DNA from: an uncultured Pseudomonadota bacterium
GTDB lineage: Bacteria; Myxococcota_A; UBA796; SXON01
Assembly (NCBI GenBank): GCA_903900265.1
Contig: CAIUMM010000031.1
Span: 1-64,000, forward strand
Direction of reading: 5' to 3'
Length of the DNA: 64,000 nt
In this document: positions 45,581 through 53,006 of the stretch, piece after piece
How positions within the stretch are numbered: the first letter of the stretch is position 1
Layout of the letters: each line of letters starts with the position of its first letter
Made by a program: the position numbers and the translations under genes
Notes under the pieces: generated by a model
Database searches by the model: none
Told to the model about the DNA's origin: nothing
What the model saw: the letters and a program-made list of their open reading frames with translations, nothing else

Positions 45581-46065
45581 CGCAGCCCCTTCCGGTTGGC
45601 GTGCGAAGCAAACGTGTCCGGGCGGCGCTCCGCGAGCACCTCGTCAATGAGGCTCTTGGATGCGGTCTGGACCACCGGCGCGGGCTCTGCGGCCCCGGAG
45701 GCAGCGATCTGGCCGAGATCAGCGACAAGGCTGGGTGCCCCGGACCCAGTGCCGACAAGCAACCGGCGGCGCTCCCCATCGGCGTCGAGCACCTCGAGCA
45801 AAATCAGCGTGTTCCGGTCCCCCAAGGGGTACCGGCCCAGGACCTCAAGCTGTTTGTTCGCGCCCAACAAGGTGCCGCCCGCGCGCATTCGCCACGCGAG
45901 AAACAAACATGCGACGCCCAAAGCAGCCGGGCCCACCAACTTCCACGGCGATGGCGCGACCTCAGTCGCGACCTCTGCCGTAGCGGGCTCCTCGCCAAAG
46001 AGACGCTCGTAGGTCTGCGGTTCTTCCGCGACCGCGAGCCTCGCGAGGAGCACCAGTGCGATCAT
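45577..46065 (-). CDS. fliO: Flagellar export assembly protein FliO
   Basis: Small membrane protein that helps FliP assembly. 162 residues: a hydrophobic start, one helix (LVGPAALGVACLFLAWRM), then a FliO domain (LLGANKQLEVLGRYPLGDRN, TLILLEVLDADGERRRLLVG). Low-conservation family; position between fliN and fliP supports it. Confidence 0.9.
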   Translation of the reverse strand: MIALVLLARLAVAEEPQTYERLFGEEPATAEVATEVAPSPWKLVGPAALGVACLFLAWRMRAGGTLLGANKQLEVLGRYPLGDRNTLILLEVLDADGERRRLLVGTGSGAPSLVADLGQIAASGAAEPAPVVQTASKSLIDEVLAERRPDTFASHANRKGLR

Positions 46066-46325
46066 CCGGCGCTGCGCTCGGGGGTCTCACCAGCGACCTC
46101 AAGAATACGAAGAGCGACGCGGTCTTTCACGACCACAACCTCGCCGCGAGCGAGCACGCGACCGCCCACCACGAGCTCCACCATGTCACCGCTGCCGCGG
46201 TCCAGCTCGATCACGTCTTCGTGATCCAGAGACGCGAGCTCGCGAATCGTCATGCGGGCGCGGCCAAGCACGACGACGACCTCGACGGGGATGTCCTGAA
46301 GAATGCCAACATTGGGGTGAGACAT
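46062..46325 (-). CDS. fliN: Motor switch protein FliN
   Basis: C-ring protein of the SpoA family. 87 residues, essentially just the SpoA domain: ILQDIPVEVVVVLGRARMTI, RELASLDHEDVIELDR, DMVELVVGGRVLARGEVVVV. No N-terminal extension. First gene of its operon, with GGAG before ATG at 46325 and its own FliA-type promoter. Confidence 0.95.
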   Translation of the reverse strand: MSHPNVGILQDIPVEVVVVLGRARMTIRELASLDHEDVIELDRGSGDMVELVVGGRVLARGEVVVVKDRVALRILEVAGETPERSAG

Positions 46326-46350
46326 GAATAGAGCTCCGCTGATGGAAGGG

Positions 46351-46377
46351 CTATCGGTCGCTGGTCTAATTACTTGA
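46351..46377 (-). promoter_or_regulatory. FliA-type promoter of the fliN-flhB operon
   Basis: On the minus strand TCAA, 15 bases, ACCGATAG. The -35 lies inside the last codons of fliM (stop at 46366-46368), so the upstream gene and the promoter overlap. Confidence 0.83.
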
Positions 46378-47238
46378 GGAAGAATCTACACGTCGTGCAA
46401 TTCTAAAAGATCGAACGCCGCCGCTGGTGCCGGGCTCGCCAAAGAACGCCTTTCGATCGCCGACTCTTCCGCAAGCCTCACCTACCGCACCGAGCGGGAT
46501 CTCGTCCCCGACGCGGAGCCCTTGCAGCCGACGGAGTGGAAGCTCGAGCCGTGCGAGCTCGACGACCATCTCCACCTGAACCGGCATCAACCGTTCGAAG
46601 CGAGGCGTGCGTTGCCCCTGGCGGGGCGGGGGCGTAGGAGCGACCGGAGGCGGAGGAGCCACGGCCTCCCACGCAGTAGCCGGGAGCGCCACAAAGATGC
46701 ACCCGTGAGGGACGCTGCCGCCGAGCTCTAAGGTGGTGATCGCGTAGGGGGTACGCGCATCGACGTCTGCGCAGATCCGGCGCGACCGCGCGACCGCACC
46801 GGGACGCATGACCAGAGGCTCAGAGCCAGCCCAGCACGCGCACACGGCTTCAATCAGCTCGCGGCACATCCGCGCGCCGATGTCGCGCTCGACCTCGGTG
46901 ACGCCCCGCGCGCGCGACTCGGTCGCCTCGACGTCGCCCTCGCCAAAGAGCCGGCCCATCAGCCGCGCGAGCAGCCGACCCTCGACCAGCGTGTACGCCG
47001 GCGCGTGGGCTCCGGTGATGTGAAAAGAGCACCAGAGCGCTGCATCGGCGTAGGTGTCGTGGGTGCAGAGGCGCTCCAGCGTGGAGTGCGAGACCGCGGC
47101 CACGTGCACCGGCGAGTCCAATCCCGTCCGCGAGGCGAGCTGCGCCCGAAACCGCCGCGTAGCGCCACCGAACACCTCTTCGAGCAGGGGCGCTGCGAGG
47201 CGCGCCTCCTCAGAATCATCGGGCGGCTGCTCGTTCAC
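46366..47238 (-). CDS. fliM: Motor switch protein FliM, divergent
   Basis: C-ring protein that controls rotation direction. The 290-residue product has a recognisable middle domain (TLVEGRLLARLMGRLFGEGD, TEVERDIGARMCRELIEAVC) and a C-terminal SpoA domain (LMPVQVEMVVELARLELPLR, LRVGDEIPLG, FFGEPGTSGGVRSFRIARRV). The N-terminal LSQxEIDxLL motif that binds phospho-CheY in many FliM proteins is not visible; the protein begins MNEQPPDDSEEARLAA. A Pro-rich linker (APPPPVAPTPPPRQG) precedes SpoA. Overlaps fliL by four bases. Confidence 0.9.
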   Translation of the reverse strand: MNEQPPDDSEEARLAAPLLEEVFGGATRRFRAQLASRTGLDSPVHVAAVSHSTLERLCTHDTYADAALWCSFHITGAHAPAYTLVEGRLLARLMGRLFGEGDVEATESRARGVTEVERDIGARMCRELIEAVCACWAGSEPLVMRPGAVARSRRICADVDARTPYAITTLELGGSVPHGCIFVALPATAWEAVAPPPPVAPTPPPRQGQRTPRFERLMPVQVEMVVELARLELPLRRLQGLRVGDEIPLGAVGEACGRVGDRKAFFGEPGTSGGVRSFRIARRVDSSSSN

Positions 47239-47798
47239 TGGACCACGAACTGGGTGAAGTAGAGACGATCGATCGCGATGGGAGCGGTCACGCCGTTCAC
47301 GCGGGTGATCAGCTCATCGCGGAGGCGGGTCTTTCCGTCCGTGCCCTCAAGCTCGGACCATGTATAATCGCTTACCGCAGTGATGATAGAGTCGCGAATC
47401 TGAGCGTTCATGGCCTGCAGCTGTGCCACCTTGGACGCTGCCGTCTCTACCTGCACCTCAAGCCGTAGTACACGACCACCGCCGCTGCCGCGAAGGTTGA
47501 TGGTGAACGCCCCGATATTCGACACCGCAGAGCCGGAGGCCGTCACCGCCGCAACGATAGCACCGCCCTCAGCCGGAGCCGCCTCGCCCTCGGCGGCCGC
47601 TTCGCCCTCCGCAGCGGGCGCTTCTTCCTCAGCGGCGGCCTCGCCCTCGGCGGGAGCCTCGGCGGTCGAGGACTTCCCCGCAAAGTAGGCTCCGCCGGCT
47701 CCCACGCCCGCACCGAGCAGGAGAGTAACAACCGGGATGATCAGCGCCATGCGCGATCGTGATGGGGGGGTCTCGTTGGTTTCGTCCGGCATGCTCAC
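47235..47798 (-). CDS. fliL: Stator-associated protein FliL
   Basis: Single-helix inner-membrane protein that rings the stator. 187 residues: cytoplasmic start, one helix (ALIIPVVTLLLGAGVGAGGA), an unusual Ala/Glu/Gly-rich low-complexity linker (about 46-80), then the FliL periplasmic domain (FTINLRGSGGGRVLRLEVQV, then RDELITRVNGVTAPIAIDRL). ATG at 47798 has GGAG upstream. Leads fliL-fliM. Confidence 0.93.
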   Translation of the reverse strand: MSMPDETNETPPSRSRMALIIPVVTLLLGAGVGAGGAYFAGKSSTAEAPAEGEAAAEEEAPAAEGEAAAEGEAAPAEGGAIVAAVTASGSAVSNIGAFTINLRGSGGGRVLRLEVQVETAASKVAQLQAMNAQIRDSIITAVSDYTWSELEGTDGKTRLRDELITRVNGVTAPIAIDRLYFTQFVVQ

Positions 47799-47815
47799 TC
47801 CACGTAACTCGCCCC

Positions 47816-47842
47816 TTATCGGTCCTCATCGGCTTTTCTTTA
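47816..47842 (-). promoter_or_regulatory. FliA-type promoter of fliL-fliM
   Basis: On the minus strand TAAA, 15 bases, ACCGATAA. It lies back to back with the plus-strand promoter at 47884-47910. Confidence 0.86.
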
Positions 47843-47883
47843 CGTCAAACTCGTTCCGGAACAGAATCTTCATCAGGAATCGC

Positions 47884-47910
47884 TAAAGAACCAAAGGCAG
47901 TGACCGATAG
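47884..47910 (+). promoter_or_regulatory. FliA-type promoter of the second sigma gene and flgF operon
   Basis: TAAA, 15 bases, ACCGATAG on the plus strand; 25 bases to the GTG at 47936. This places one FliA-type sigma gene under a FliA-type promoter. Confidence 0.87.
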
Positions 47911-47935
47911 AGATTGAGCCTACATCGGAAAGCCC

Positions 47936-48709
47936 GTGAACCTTCGCGCCTACTCACTCCTTGCATCCGAACGAATCGTCGAAGGAATGAACCGTGAGGA
48001 AGTGTGTACGCACTTCTCGCGCCGCATCCTGTCGCTCGCGCGTCGGGCGGCGGATCAGGCTGGAGAGGACAGCCCCTTCGACGTTGAAGACCTCGTCGGG
48101 TACGGCGTGCTCGGCTTGCTGGAGGCGTTTGACCGCTTCGAGCCGAGTCAGGGCGTCGACTTCTCGACCTACGCTTCGTACCGGATCCTCGGGCAGATGC
48201 TCGACGTACAGCGCAGCGCGTCTGGAACAACGCGAAGAGAGCGACAGATGTCGCGCGAGCTCGCCAAAGCGATGACCGACACCGCCGCCGAGCTCGGACG
48301 CGAGGCCACGCACGAAGAGCTCGCCGCGCATCTGGGCGTCGACTTCGACACCTACTGGCGCATGCGCGGTCTCTCCGTCCCCCCGGCGATGGAGCCCATG
48401 CCCGCGGACGAGGGCGACGCGCGCCTCGGGGTCGCCGAGGCAGAAGCGCCCCGTCGCTTGATCGCCAACGACGCGCGCCAGGCCCTGCGCAACGCCATCG
48501 GAGCGCTGCCGCTCAAAGAAAAGCAGGTCGTGCTCCTTTACTACGCACGAGACTGCTCGCTCGCGGAGATCGGCGCGATCATCGACGTATCCCCTTCCCG
48601 CGTCTGCCAGATCCTCTCGGCCGCGCGGATCAAGATGCGGAAGGCCATCGGCGCCGACCTCGATCTCGACGGCGATCTCGACCTCTCCGCCCTCGAAGCG
48701 GTGGCATAG
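47936..48709 (+). CDS. FliA-type flagellar sigma factor, second copy
   Basis: 257 residues from GTG at 47936 (GGAAAG upstream; ATG at 47987 is an alternative). Region 2 is seen in PFDVEDLVGYGVLGLLEAFD and YASYRILGQMLDVQRSASGT, and region 4 in LPLKEKQVVLLYYARDCSLA and IIDVSPSRVCQILSAARIKM. Region 2.4 differs markedly from the first copy (RRERQMSRELAKAMTD in place of the WVPLVIRRKLARIE stretch), which is compatible with a different -10 preference. Four bases before flgF. Its promoter has the early ACCGATAG form. I propose that it reads the late promoters of flgM and the flagellins (inference). Confidence 0.92.
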   Translation: MNLRAYSLLASERIVEGMNREEVCTHFSRRILSLARRAADQAGEDSPFDVEDLVGYGVLGLLEAFDRFEPSQGVDFSTYASYRILGQMLDVQRSASGTTRRERQMSRELAKAMTDTAAELGREATHEELAAHLGVDFDTYWRMRGLSVPPAMEPMPADEGDARLGVAEAEAPRRLIANDARQALRNAIGALPLKEKQVVLLYYARDCSLAEIGAIIDVSPSRVCQILSAARIKMRKAIGADLDLDGDLDLSALEAVA

Positions 48710-48713
48710 CCCG

Positions 48714-49370
48714 ATGCGCGACGTCTACACTTCGTTCACCGGGGCCTCGGCCGCCTGGCATCAGCTTGAGATGATCGCCAACAACATCTCGAACGCCAAC
48801 ACCCAAGGCTACCGCGAACAGCGTCAGCACTTCGAGCTCGTTGGAGAGACCTCGGTGAAAACCGCGGGCACCGTATTCAACCGCCAAGATGGCGACCTGA
48901 TCGGCGACAACGTCCCGAGCCACCTCGCCCTTCGGGGAGACGGGTTCTTCGCGTTGGGCGACGGCACCGCGACGCGCGACGGCGGATTTCGGATGGACGG
49001 CGAGGGCCAGCTGGTCACCGCCGATGGAACGACCGTGCTCACCGATGCAGGCCCGGTGCAGCTGGATCCCCGCGAGCGCTTCACCGTGGCCGCGGACGGC
49101 GTGGTGACCGGCGAGACCTCCGGCGAGGTCGGTAAGCTCAAAATCGTTCAGCTGACCAACGGCGTCCCGCTGGGTGGGGGCCGCTGGAGCGGCACTCAGA
49201 CCCCGATCGAAGGCTTCTCGATCGTGCAAGGCGCCCGCGAAGGCAGCAACGTCGACGCGATGCGCGCGATGGTGGAGCTCATCGAGGCGTCTCGGTACTT
49301 CGACGCTCAGGAAAAAGTAATGAAAACCAGCGACGACATGCAAGGTCGTCTGAACCAGATCAAGGGGTAA
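48714..49370 (+). CDS. flgF: Flagellar rod protein FlgF
   Basis: Proximal rod subunit. 218 residues: N-terminal rod motif (MIANNISNANTQGYREQRQH), core LRGDGFFALGDGTATRDGGF, and C-terminal helix (NVDAMRAMVELIEASRYFDA). Shorter than FlgG and immediately before it, the usual FlgF position. Confidence 0.93.
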   Translation: MRDVYTSFTGASAAWHQLEMIANNISNANTQGYREQRQHFELVGETSVKTAGTVFNRQDGDLIGDNVPSHLALRGDGFFALGDGTATRDGGFRMDGEGQLVTADGTTVLTDAGPVQLDPRERFTVAADGVVTGETSGEVGKLKIVQLTNGVPLGGGRWSGTQTPIEGFSIVQGAREGSNVDAMRAMVELIEASRYFDAQEKVMKTSDDMQGRLNQIKG

Positions 49371-49374
49371 GCGA

Positions 49375-50136
49375 ATGCGCGCTCTATACACCGCCGCCAG
49401 CGGCATGACGGCGAACCAGCTGAAGATCGAGAACATCGCGAACAACATCGCGAACGCGAGCACCAGCGGCTTCAAAAAGGTCCGCGAGAGCTACGAGGAC
49501 CTCGTCTACCAGCAGGTCGGCAGCTCGGGCACCGACGCGATGCAGATCGGCAGCGGCACCCGCGTCTCGTCCCTGTCGCGCGACTTTTCCACCGGCGACA
49601 CGCTGGCCAGCAGCAGCGACACCGACATGCTGATCGACGGATCCGGCTTCTTCATCGTCGAGACCGTCGGCGGAGAGACCCTCTACACCCGCGACGGGCA
49701 CTTCCGCACCGACGCCGATGGGCGGCTCACCACGCAGTCCGGCGCGCTCGTCTCCCCCGGCATTCAAGTTCCCGAAGGCGGCACGTTGGTGATCGGAAGT
49801 GACGGCTCCATCTCGGCCGATGTGCCCACCTCCGGCGCCGTCGAGCGCGTGTCCATCGGCACGCTCGAGATCGCGACCTTCCAGAACCCAGAGGCCCTCG
49901 AAGCGGTCGGCGGCAACCTGTTCCGCGCCACGCCCGGAGCCGGGGACGTCGCCCGCAACACGCCCGGCCAAGATGGCACCGGCCAGGTGCTCCAATACGC
50001 GACCGAAGGCAGCAACGTCGACGTCGCCGAAGAGATGATCAACATGATCACCGCACAGCGCGGCTACGAGCTGTCGAGCAAGGTCATTCAGGCCGCCGAC
50101 GAGATGCTCCAGACCGCGGTTGGTCTGCGCCGATGA
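49375..50136 (+). CDS. flgG: Flagellar distal rod protein FlgG
   Basis: Distal rod subunit. 253 residues: MRALYTAASGMTANQLKIEN, NIANNIANASTSGFKKVRES, EDLVYQQVG, YTRDGHFRTDADGRL, and C-terminal NVDVAEEMINMITAQRGYEL. The length is normal and the family assignment is clear. Overlaps flgA by four bases. Confidence 0.97.
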   Translation: MRALYTAASGMTANQLKIENIANNIANASTSGFKKVRESYEDLVYQQVGSSGTDAMQIGSGTRVSSLSRDFSTGDTLASSSDTDMLIDGSGFFIVETVGGETLYTRDGHFRTDADGRLTTQSGALVSPGIQVPEGGTLVIGSDGSISADVPTSGAVERVSIGTLEIATFQNPEALEAVGGNLFRATPGAGDVARNTPGQDGTGQVLQYATEGSNVDVAEEMINMITAQRGYELSSKVIQAADEMLQTAVGLRR

Positions 50137-50744
50137 TCGGCTTGATGCTGCTCTTCGCGTTCACGCCTGCCGAGGCGCTTCGGGACGCGGTCGCGCGTCA
50201 AGAAGCCGTGCCGGCGGCAGACGTGGAGATCGGCCCCTTGGGTACGCTCGCTGGAGCGCCAGCGGAGGCCGAGTGGAGCGTGCGTCTGCCCGACAGTCGT
50301 CTTTGCGGGCGCGTCCCTGTGGTGCTCGCCGCAGGTACCCACCGGTACACCGTGACCGCCCCGATCACCGTGTGGCGCGAGCTGCCCGTCGCGTCCGCGG
50401 CAGTAGGCCCGGGCGCGGCGATCACCCTACAAACCGCGCGTGTCCCGTGCACGCTGCTGCGGGGAGAGACCCCGGTCGATCCGACTCAGTCCTGGGAGGC
50501 TGCCGTGTCGATCGCTGCCGGAGCGCCGGTGACGCAGGCGCGCGTGCACACGACGCCGGACGTCGCGAAGGGCTCCAACGTGCGCATCGAAGCCACCGCC
50601 GGGGCGCTGACCGTGGCGGCGCCCGGACAGCTGCTGCAGGATGGGTTTTCCGGCCAAAAGGTCTCCGTCCTGAACCTCGCCACCCGCGCCGTGCTCGTAG
50701 GGACCTACAGCGGCAACAACATCGTCACCTTGGCGGCCCCATGA
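50133..50744 (+). CDS. flgA: P-ring assembly chaperone FlgA
   Basis: Periplasmic chaperone for P-ring formation. 203 residues, starting with a short signal (MIGLMLLFAFTPAEA) and ending in an SAF-like domain: VTQARVHTTPDVAKGSNVRI, LTVAAPGQLLQDGFSGQKVS, VLNLATRAVLVGTYSGNNIV. ATGA overlaps on both sides (flgG, flgH). Confidence 0.92.
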   Translation: MIGLMLLFAFTPAEALRDAVARQEAVPAADVEIGPLGTLAGAPAEAEWSVRLPDSRLCGRVPVVLAAGTHRYTVTAPITVWRELPVASAAVGPGAAITLQTARVPCTLLRGETPVDPTQSWEAAVSIAAGAPVTQARVHTTPDVAKGSNVRIEATAGALTVAAPGQLLQDGFSGQKVSVLNLATRAVLVGTYSGNNIVTLAAP

Positions 50745-51418
50745 TTCTGCGTCCCCTGCTCCTGACTCTGGCCGGATGTGCCCACATGACGCCGCCGGAG
50801 CCGATCGTCGCCGCGCCCGATCTCGCCGTCGTCGCCGCTCCTGTGGCCCCCAACCCTCCAGGCTCGCTGTGGACCGAAGTCGGCACGCGTGCGCTCATCG
50901 GCGCGGACGGCAACGCCCGCCGCGTCGGCGACCTCATCACCGTGAACATCGAAGACACGTCCAGCACCTCCTTGGGGGCCGACACGTCGACGTCGCGCGC
51001 AGGCAGCGCCGACTTCAACATCACCGCGGCGCTCGGGCTCGACCAACAGATCCTCGCCGCGAACCCCTCGATGGGCGCGGCCATCGGCATCGGCGGCGAG
51101 TCGACGTCGACCCACGTCGGGACCGGCTCGACCTCGCGGAAGGGCTCGTTGGCAGCCACCATCACCTGCCAGGTGCAGGAGGTGCTGCCGAACGGCAACC
51201 TCCGAGTGCACGGAACGAAGCAGGTCAAGGTCAACCGCGAAACGCAATTTCTGACCCTCGAAGGAATCGTGCGGCCCCGCGACATTCTTCTGGATAATAC
51301 CGTCCGCTCGGATCTCATCGCCGAAGCACGCATCGAGTTTACCGGCGCGGGCGTGCTCGCCGACAAGCAGGGCCCAGGCTGGGCCACGCGCATCGCCGAC
51401 ACCGTCTGGCCCTTTTAG
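50741..51418 (+). CDS. flgH: Flagellar L-ring protein FlgH
   Basis: Outer-membrane L-ring lipoprotein, so the cell has an outer membrane. ATG at 50741 overlaps the flgA stop. 225 residues: signal with lipobox LTLAGC (about residue 11), SLWTEVGTRALIGADGNARR, VGDLITVNIEDTSSTS, and the C-terminal GNLRVHGTKQVKVNRETQFL followed by LEGIVRPRDI and NTVRSDLIAEARIEFTGAG. All are FlgH hallmarks. Confidence 0.97.
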   Translation: MILRPLLLTLAGCAHMTPPEPIVAAPDLAVVAAPVAPNPPGSLWTEVGTRALIGADGNARRVGDLITVNIEDTSSTSLGADTSTSRAGSADFNITAALGLDQQILAANPSMGAAIGIGGESTSTHVGTGSTSRKGSLAATITCQVQEVLPNGNLRVHGTKQVKVNRETQFLTLEGIVRPRDILLDNTVRSDLIAEARIEFTGAGVLADKQGPGWATRIADTVWPF

Positions 51419-51429
51419 GACTTCCGACC

Positions 51430-52215
51430 ATGGACCTCACCGCAATCTTCGCCATCTGTTTGTCCATGGGGATGATCCTCGGCGGCAACGCCCTCGAGGG
51501 TGGGCACCTTTCCTCGCTCATGCAGCCCACCGCGGCCATGATCGTATTTGGCGGAACGATCGGCGCGACGTGGCTCGGAGCCACCACGGCCGAGGTCAAG
51601 GGCCTGTTCAAGCTGCTGAAGCGCATCATTCGCCCCGGGCTGGCCGACCGCGCCAAGCTGCTGGAGGACATCCTGCGCATCACGACGATCGTGCGCCGAG
51701 ACGGCATGCTCGCGGTCGAGTCCCAGCTGACCACCGTTCAAGATCCGACGCTCCGCAAGGCGCTGCAGATGCTGGTGGACGGCAACGCCGGCGAGGACGT
51801 GAAGAACATCCTCGAGATGGAGATGGACATGCTCGAGCACCACGGCAACGCCTCGGCGAAGCTGCTGGAGAGCGCCGGAGGCTATGCGCCGACGGTCGGC
51901 ATCCTCGGCGCGGTGCTCGGCCTCATCCACGTCATGCAGAACCTGTCCGATCCGAGCAAGCTCGGCACGGGCATCGCCGTCGCCTTCGTAGCGACCATCT
52001 ACGGCGTGGGCGTCGCAAACTTGTTCTTCCTGCCGCTCGGCGGCCGCCTGAAGAAGATCGTTGGCGGAGATACCGAGGACCGCGCGATGGTCGTCGCCGG
52101 CATCAACGGCATCGTCGCCGGCGCCAACGCCCGCCAGATCGGCGAGATCCTCGCTCCGTTCACCCACCACGCGGGCGAACACGAGGGGACCACCGACAAG
52201 GAACAGGCAGCGTAG
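51430..52215 (+). CDS. motA: Flagellar stator protein MotA
   Basis: Proton- or sodium-conducting stator subunit. 261 residues with four membrane helices and the conserved cytoplasmic loop between helices 2 and 3. Seen: GTIGATWLGATTAEVKGLFK, DPTLRKALQMLVDGNAGEDV, and the C-terminal ESAGGYAPTVGILGAVLGLI, where the Pro of the family channel motif is kept, then GTGIAVAFVATIYGVGVANL. Eleven bases after flgH; three bases before motB. Confidence 0.96.
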   Translation: MDLTAIFAICLSMGMILGGNALEGGHLSSLMQPTAAMIVFGGTIGATWLGATTAEVKGLFKLLKRIIRPGLADRAKLLEDILRITTIVRRDGMLAVESQLTTVQDPTLRKALQMLVDGNAGEDVKNILEMEMDMLEHHGNASAKLLESAGGYAPTVGILGAVLGLIHVMQNLSDPSKLGTGIAVAFVATIYGVGVANLFFLPLGGRLKKIVGGDTEDRAMVVAGINGIVAGANARQIGEILAPFTHHAGEHEGTTDKEQAA

Positions 52216-52218
52216 ACC

Positions 52219-52956
52219 TTGGCGCGTAAACCCAAGCACGAAGAGCACGAGAACCACGAACGTTGGCTCGTCAGCTACGCGGACTTCATCACGCTGTTGT
52301 TCGCGTTTTTTACCGTGCTTTACGCGACGGCGCAGACCGACCAAAAGAAGCTGGACGCGCTGATCAACGGCATGAACGCCGCGTTTGAAGGCGGCATGCC
52401 CCAAGCGCTGCTCGACGTGCTGTCCATGCAGCGCGAGCCGCCGGACATCCCGGAGATCGTGCCCAACCACCTTGCGATGGAGTCCGCCGATCCGACGATG
52501 ATCGCGCTCAAGCGCAACCTCACCGGGTCGCTATCCGACCACGTGCTGCAGCTGGGCCTCGTGGACCAGGAGCTGACGCTGGTGCTTCCAGAGAAGCTGC
52601 TGTTCGCCCGAGGCAGCGCAGAGCTGCATCCCAGCGCCTACGCCGTGCTCACCGAGATCGCCGAAGCGCTGAGCACGGTCTCCGCAGAAGTCGAGGTGAT
52701 CGGCCACGCCGACGGTCTGGCCCTCGCAGTCGGGGGTCCGTACGTCGACAACTGGGAGCTCTCCTCCGAGCGCGCGCTCGCTACCGTGCGCTACCTTGCC
52801 CGGCACGGCGTGCCGGTCGCCCACATGACCGCGAGCGCGACGGTGGCCACGCTGGTGGACGCGGAAGCCCGGGCCGTCACCATTCAGGTGCGCCTGGCCG
52901 ACCCTGCGCCCGCGGCAGAAGTGGCGGAGAAAGTCATGAACGAGACACCTAAGTGA
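52219..52956 (+). CDS. motB: Flagellar stator protein MotB
   Basis: Peptidoglycan-anchored stator subunit. TTG start at 52219; 245 residues. The single helix SYADFITLLFAFFTVLYATA has the essential ion-binding Asp. Then a plug/linker and an OmpA-like peptidoglycan-binding domain (LLFARGSAELHPSAYAVLTE, VEVIGHADGLA, WELSSERALATVRYLARHGV). Which ion is used cannot be told with certainty. Confidence 0.95.
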   Translation: MARKPKHEEHENHERWLVSYADFITLLFAFFTVLYATAQTDQKKLDALINGMNAAFEGGMPQALLDVLSMQREPPDIPEIVPNHLAMESADPTMIALKRNLTGSLSDHVLQLGLVDQELTLVLPEKLLFARGSAELHPSAYAVLTEIAEALSTVSAEVEVIGHADGLALAVGGPYVDNWELSSERALATVRYLARHGVPVAHMTASATVATLVDAEARAVTIQVRLADPAPAAEVAEKVMNETPK

Positions 52957-52972
52957 ATTCGTAAAATACTGC

Positions 52973-52999
52973 TCAACTTTATGTTCATGCGACCGATGA
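52973..52999 (+). promoter_or_regulatory. FliA-type promoter of flgI-flgJ
   Basis: TCAA, 15 bases, ACCGATGA; seven bases (52999 to 53007) to the flgI ATG, implying a leaderless mRNA. The -10 departs from ACCGATA[G/A] at one base. Confidence 0.8.
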
Positions 53000-53006
53000 A
53001 CATTGC

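Noticed and set aside
26951-47823. The recurring plus-strand string CTATCGGT or TTATCGGT as a dispersed repeat or attachment site
   Set aside because: Each copy lies at a fixed distance from a TNAA box before a flagellar operon and is the complement of the promoter -10.
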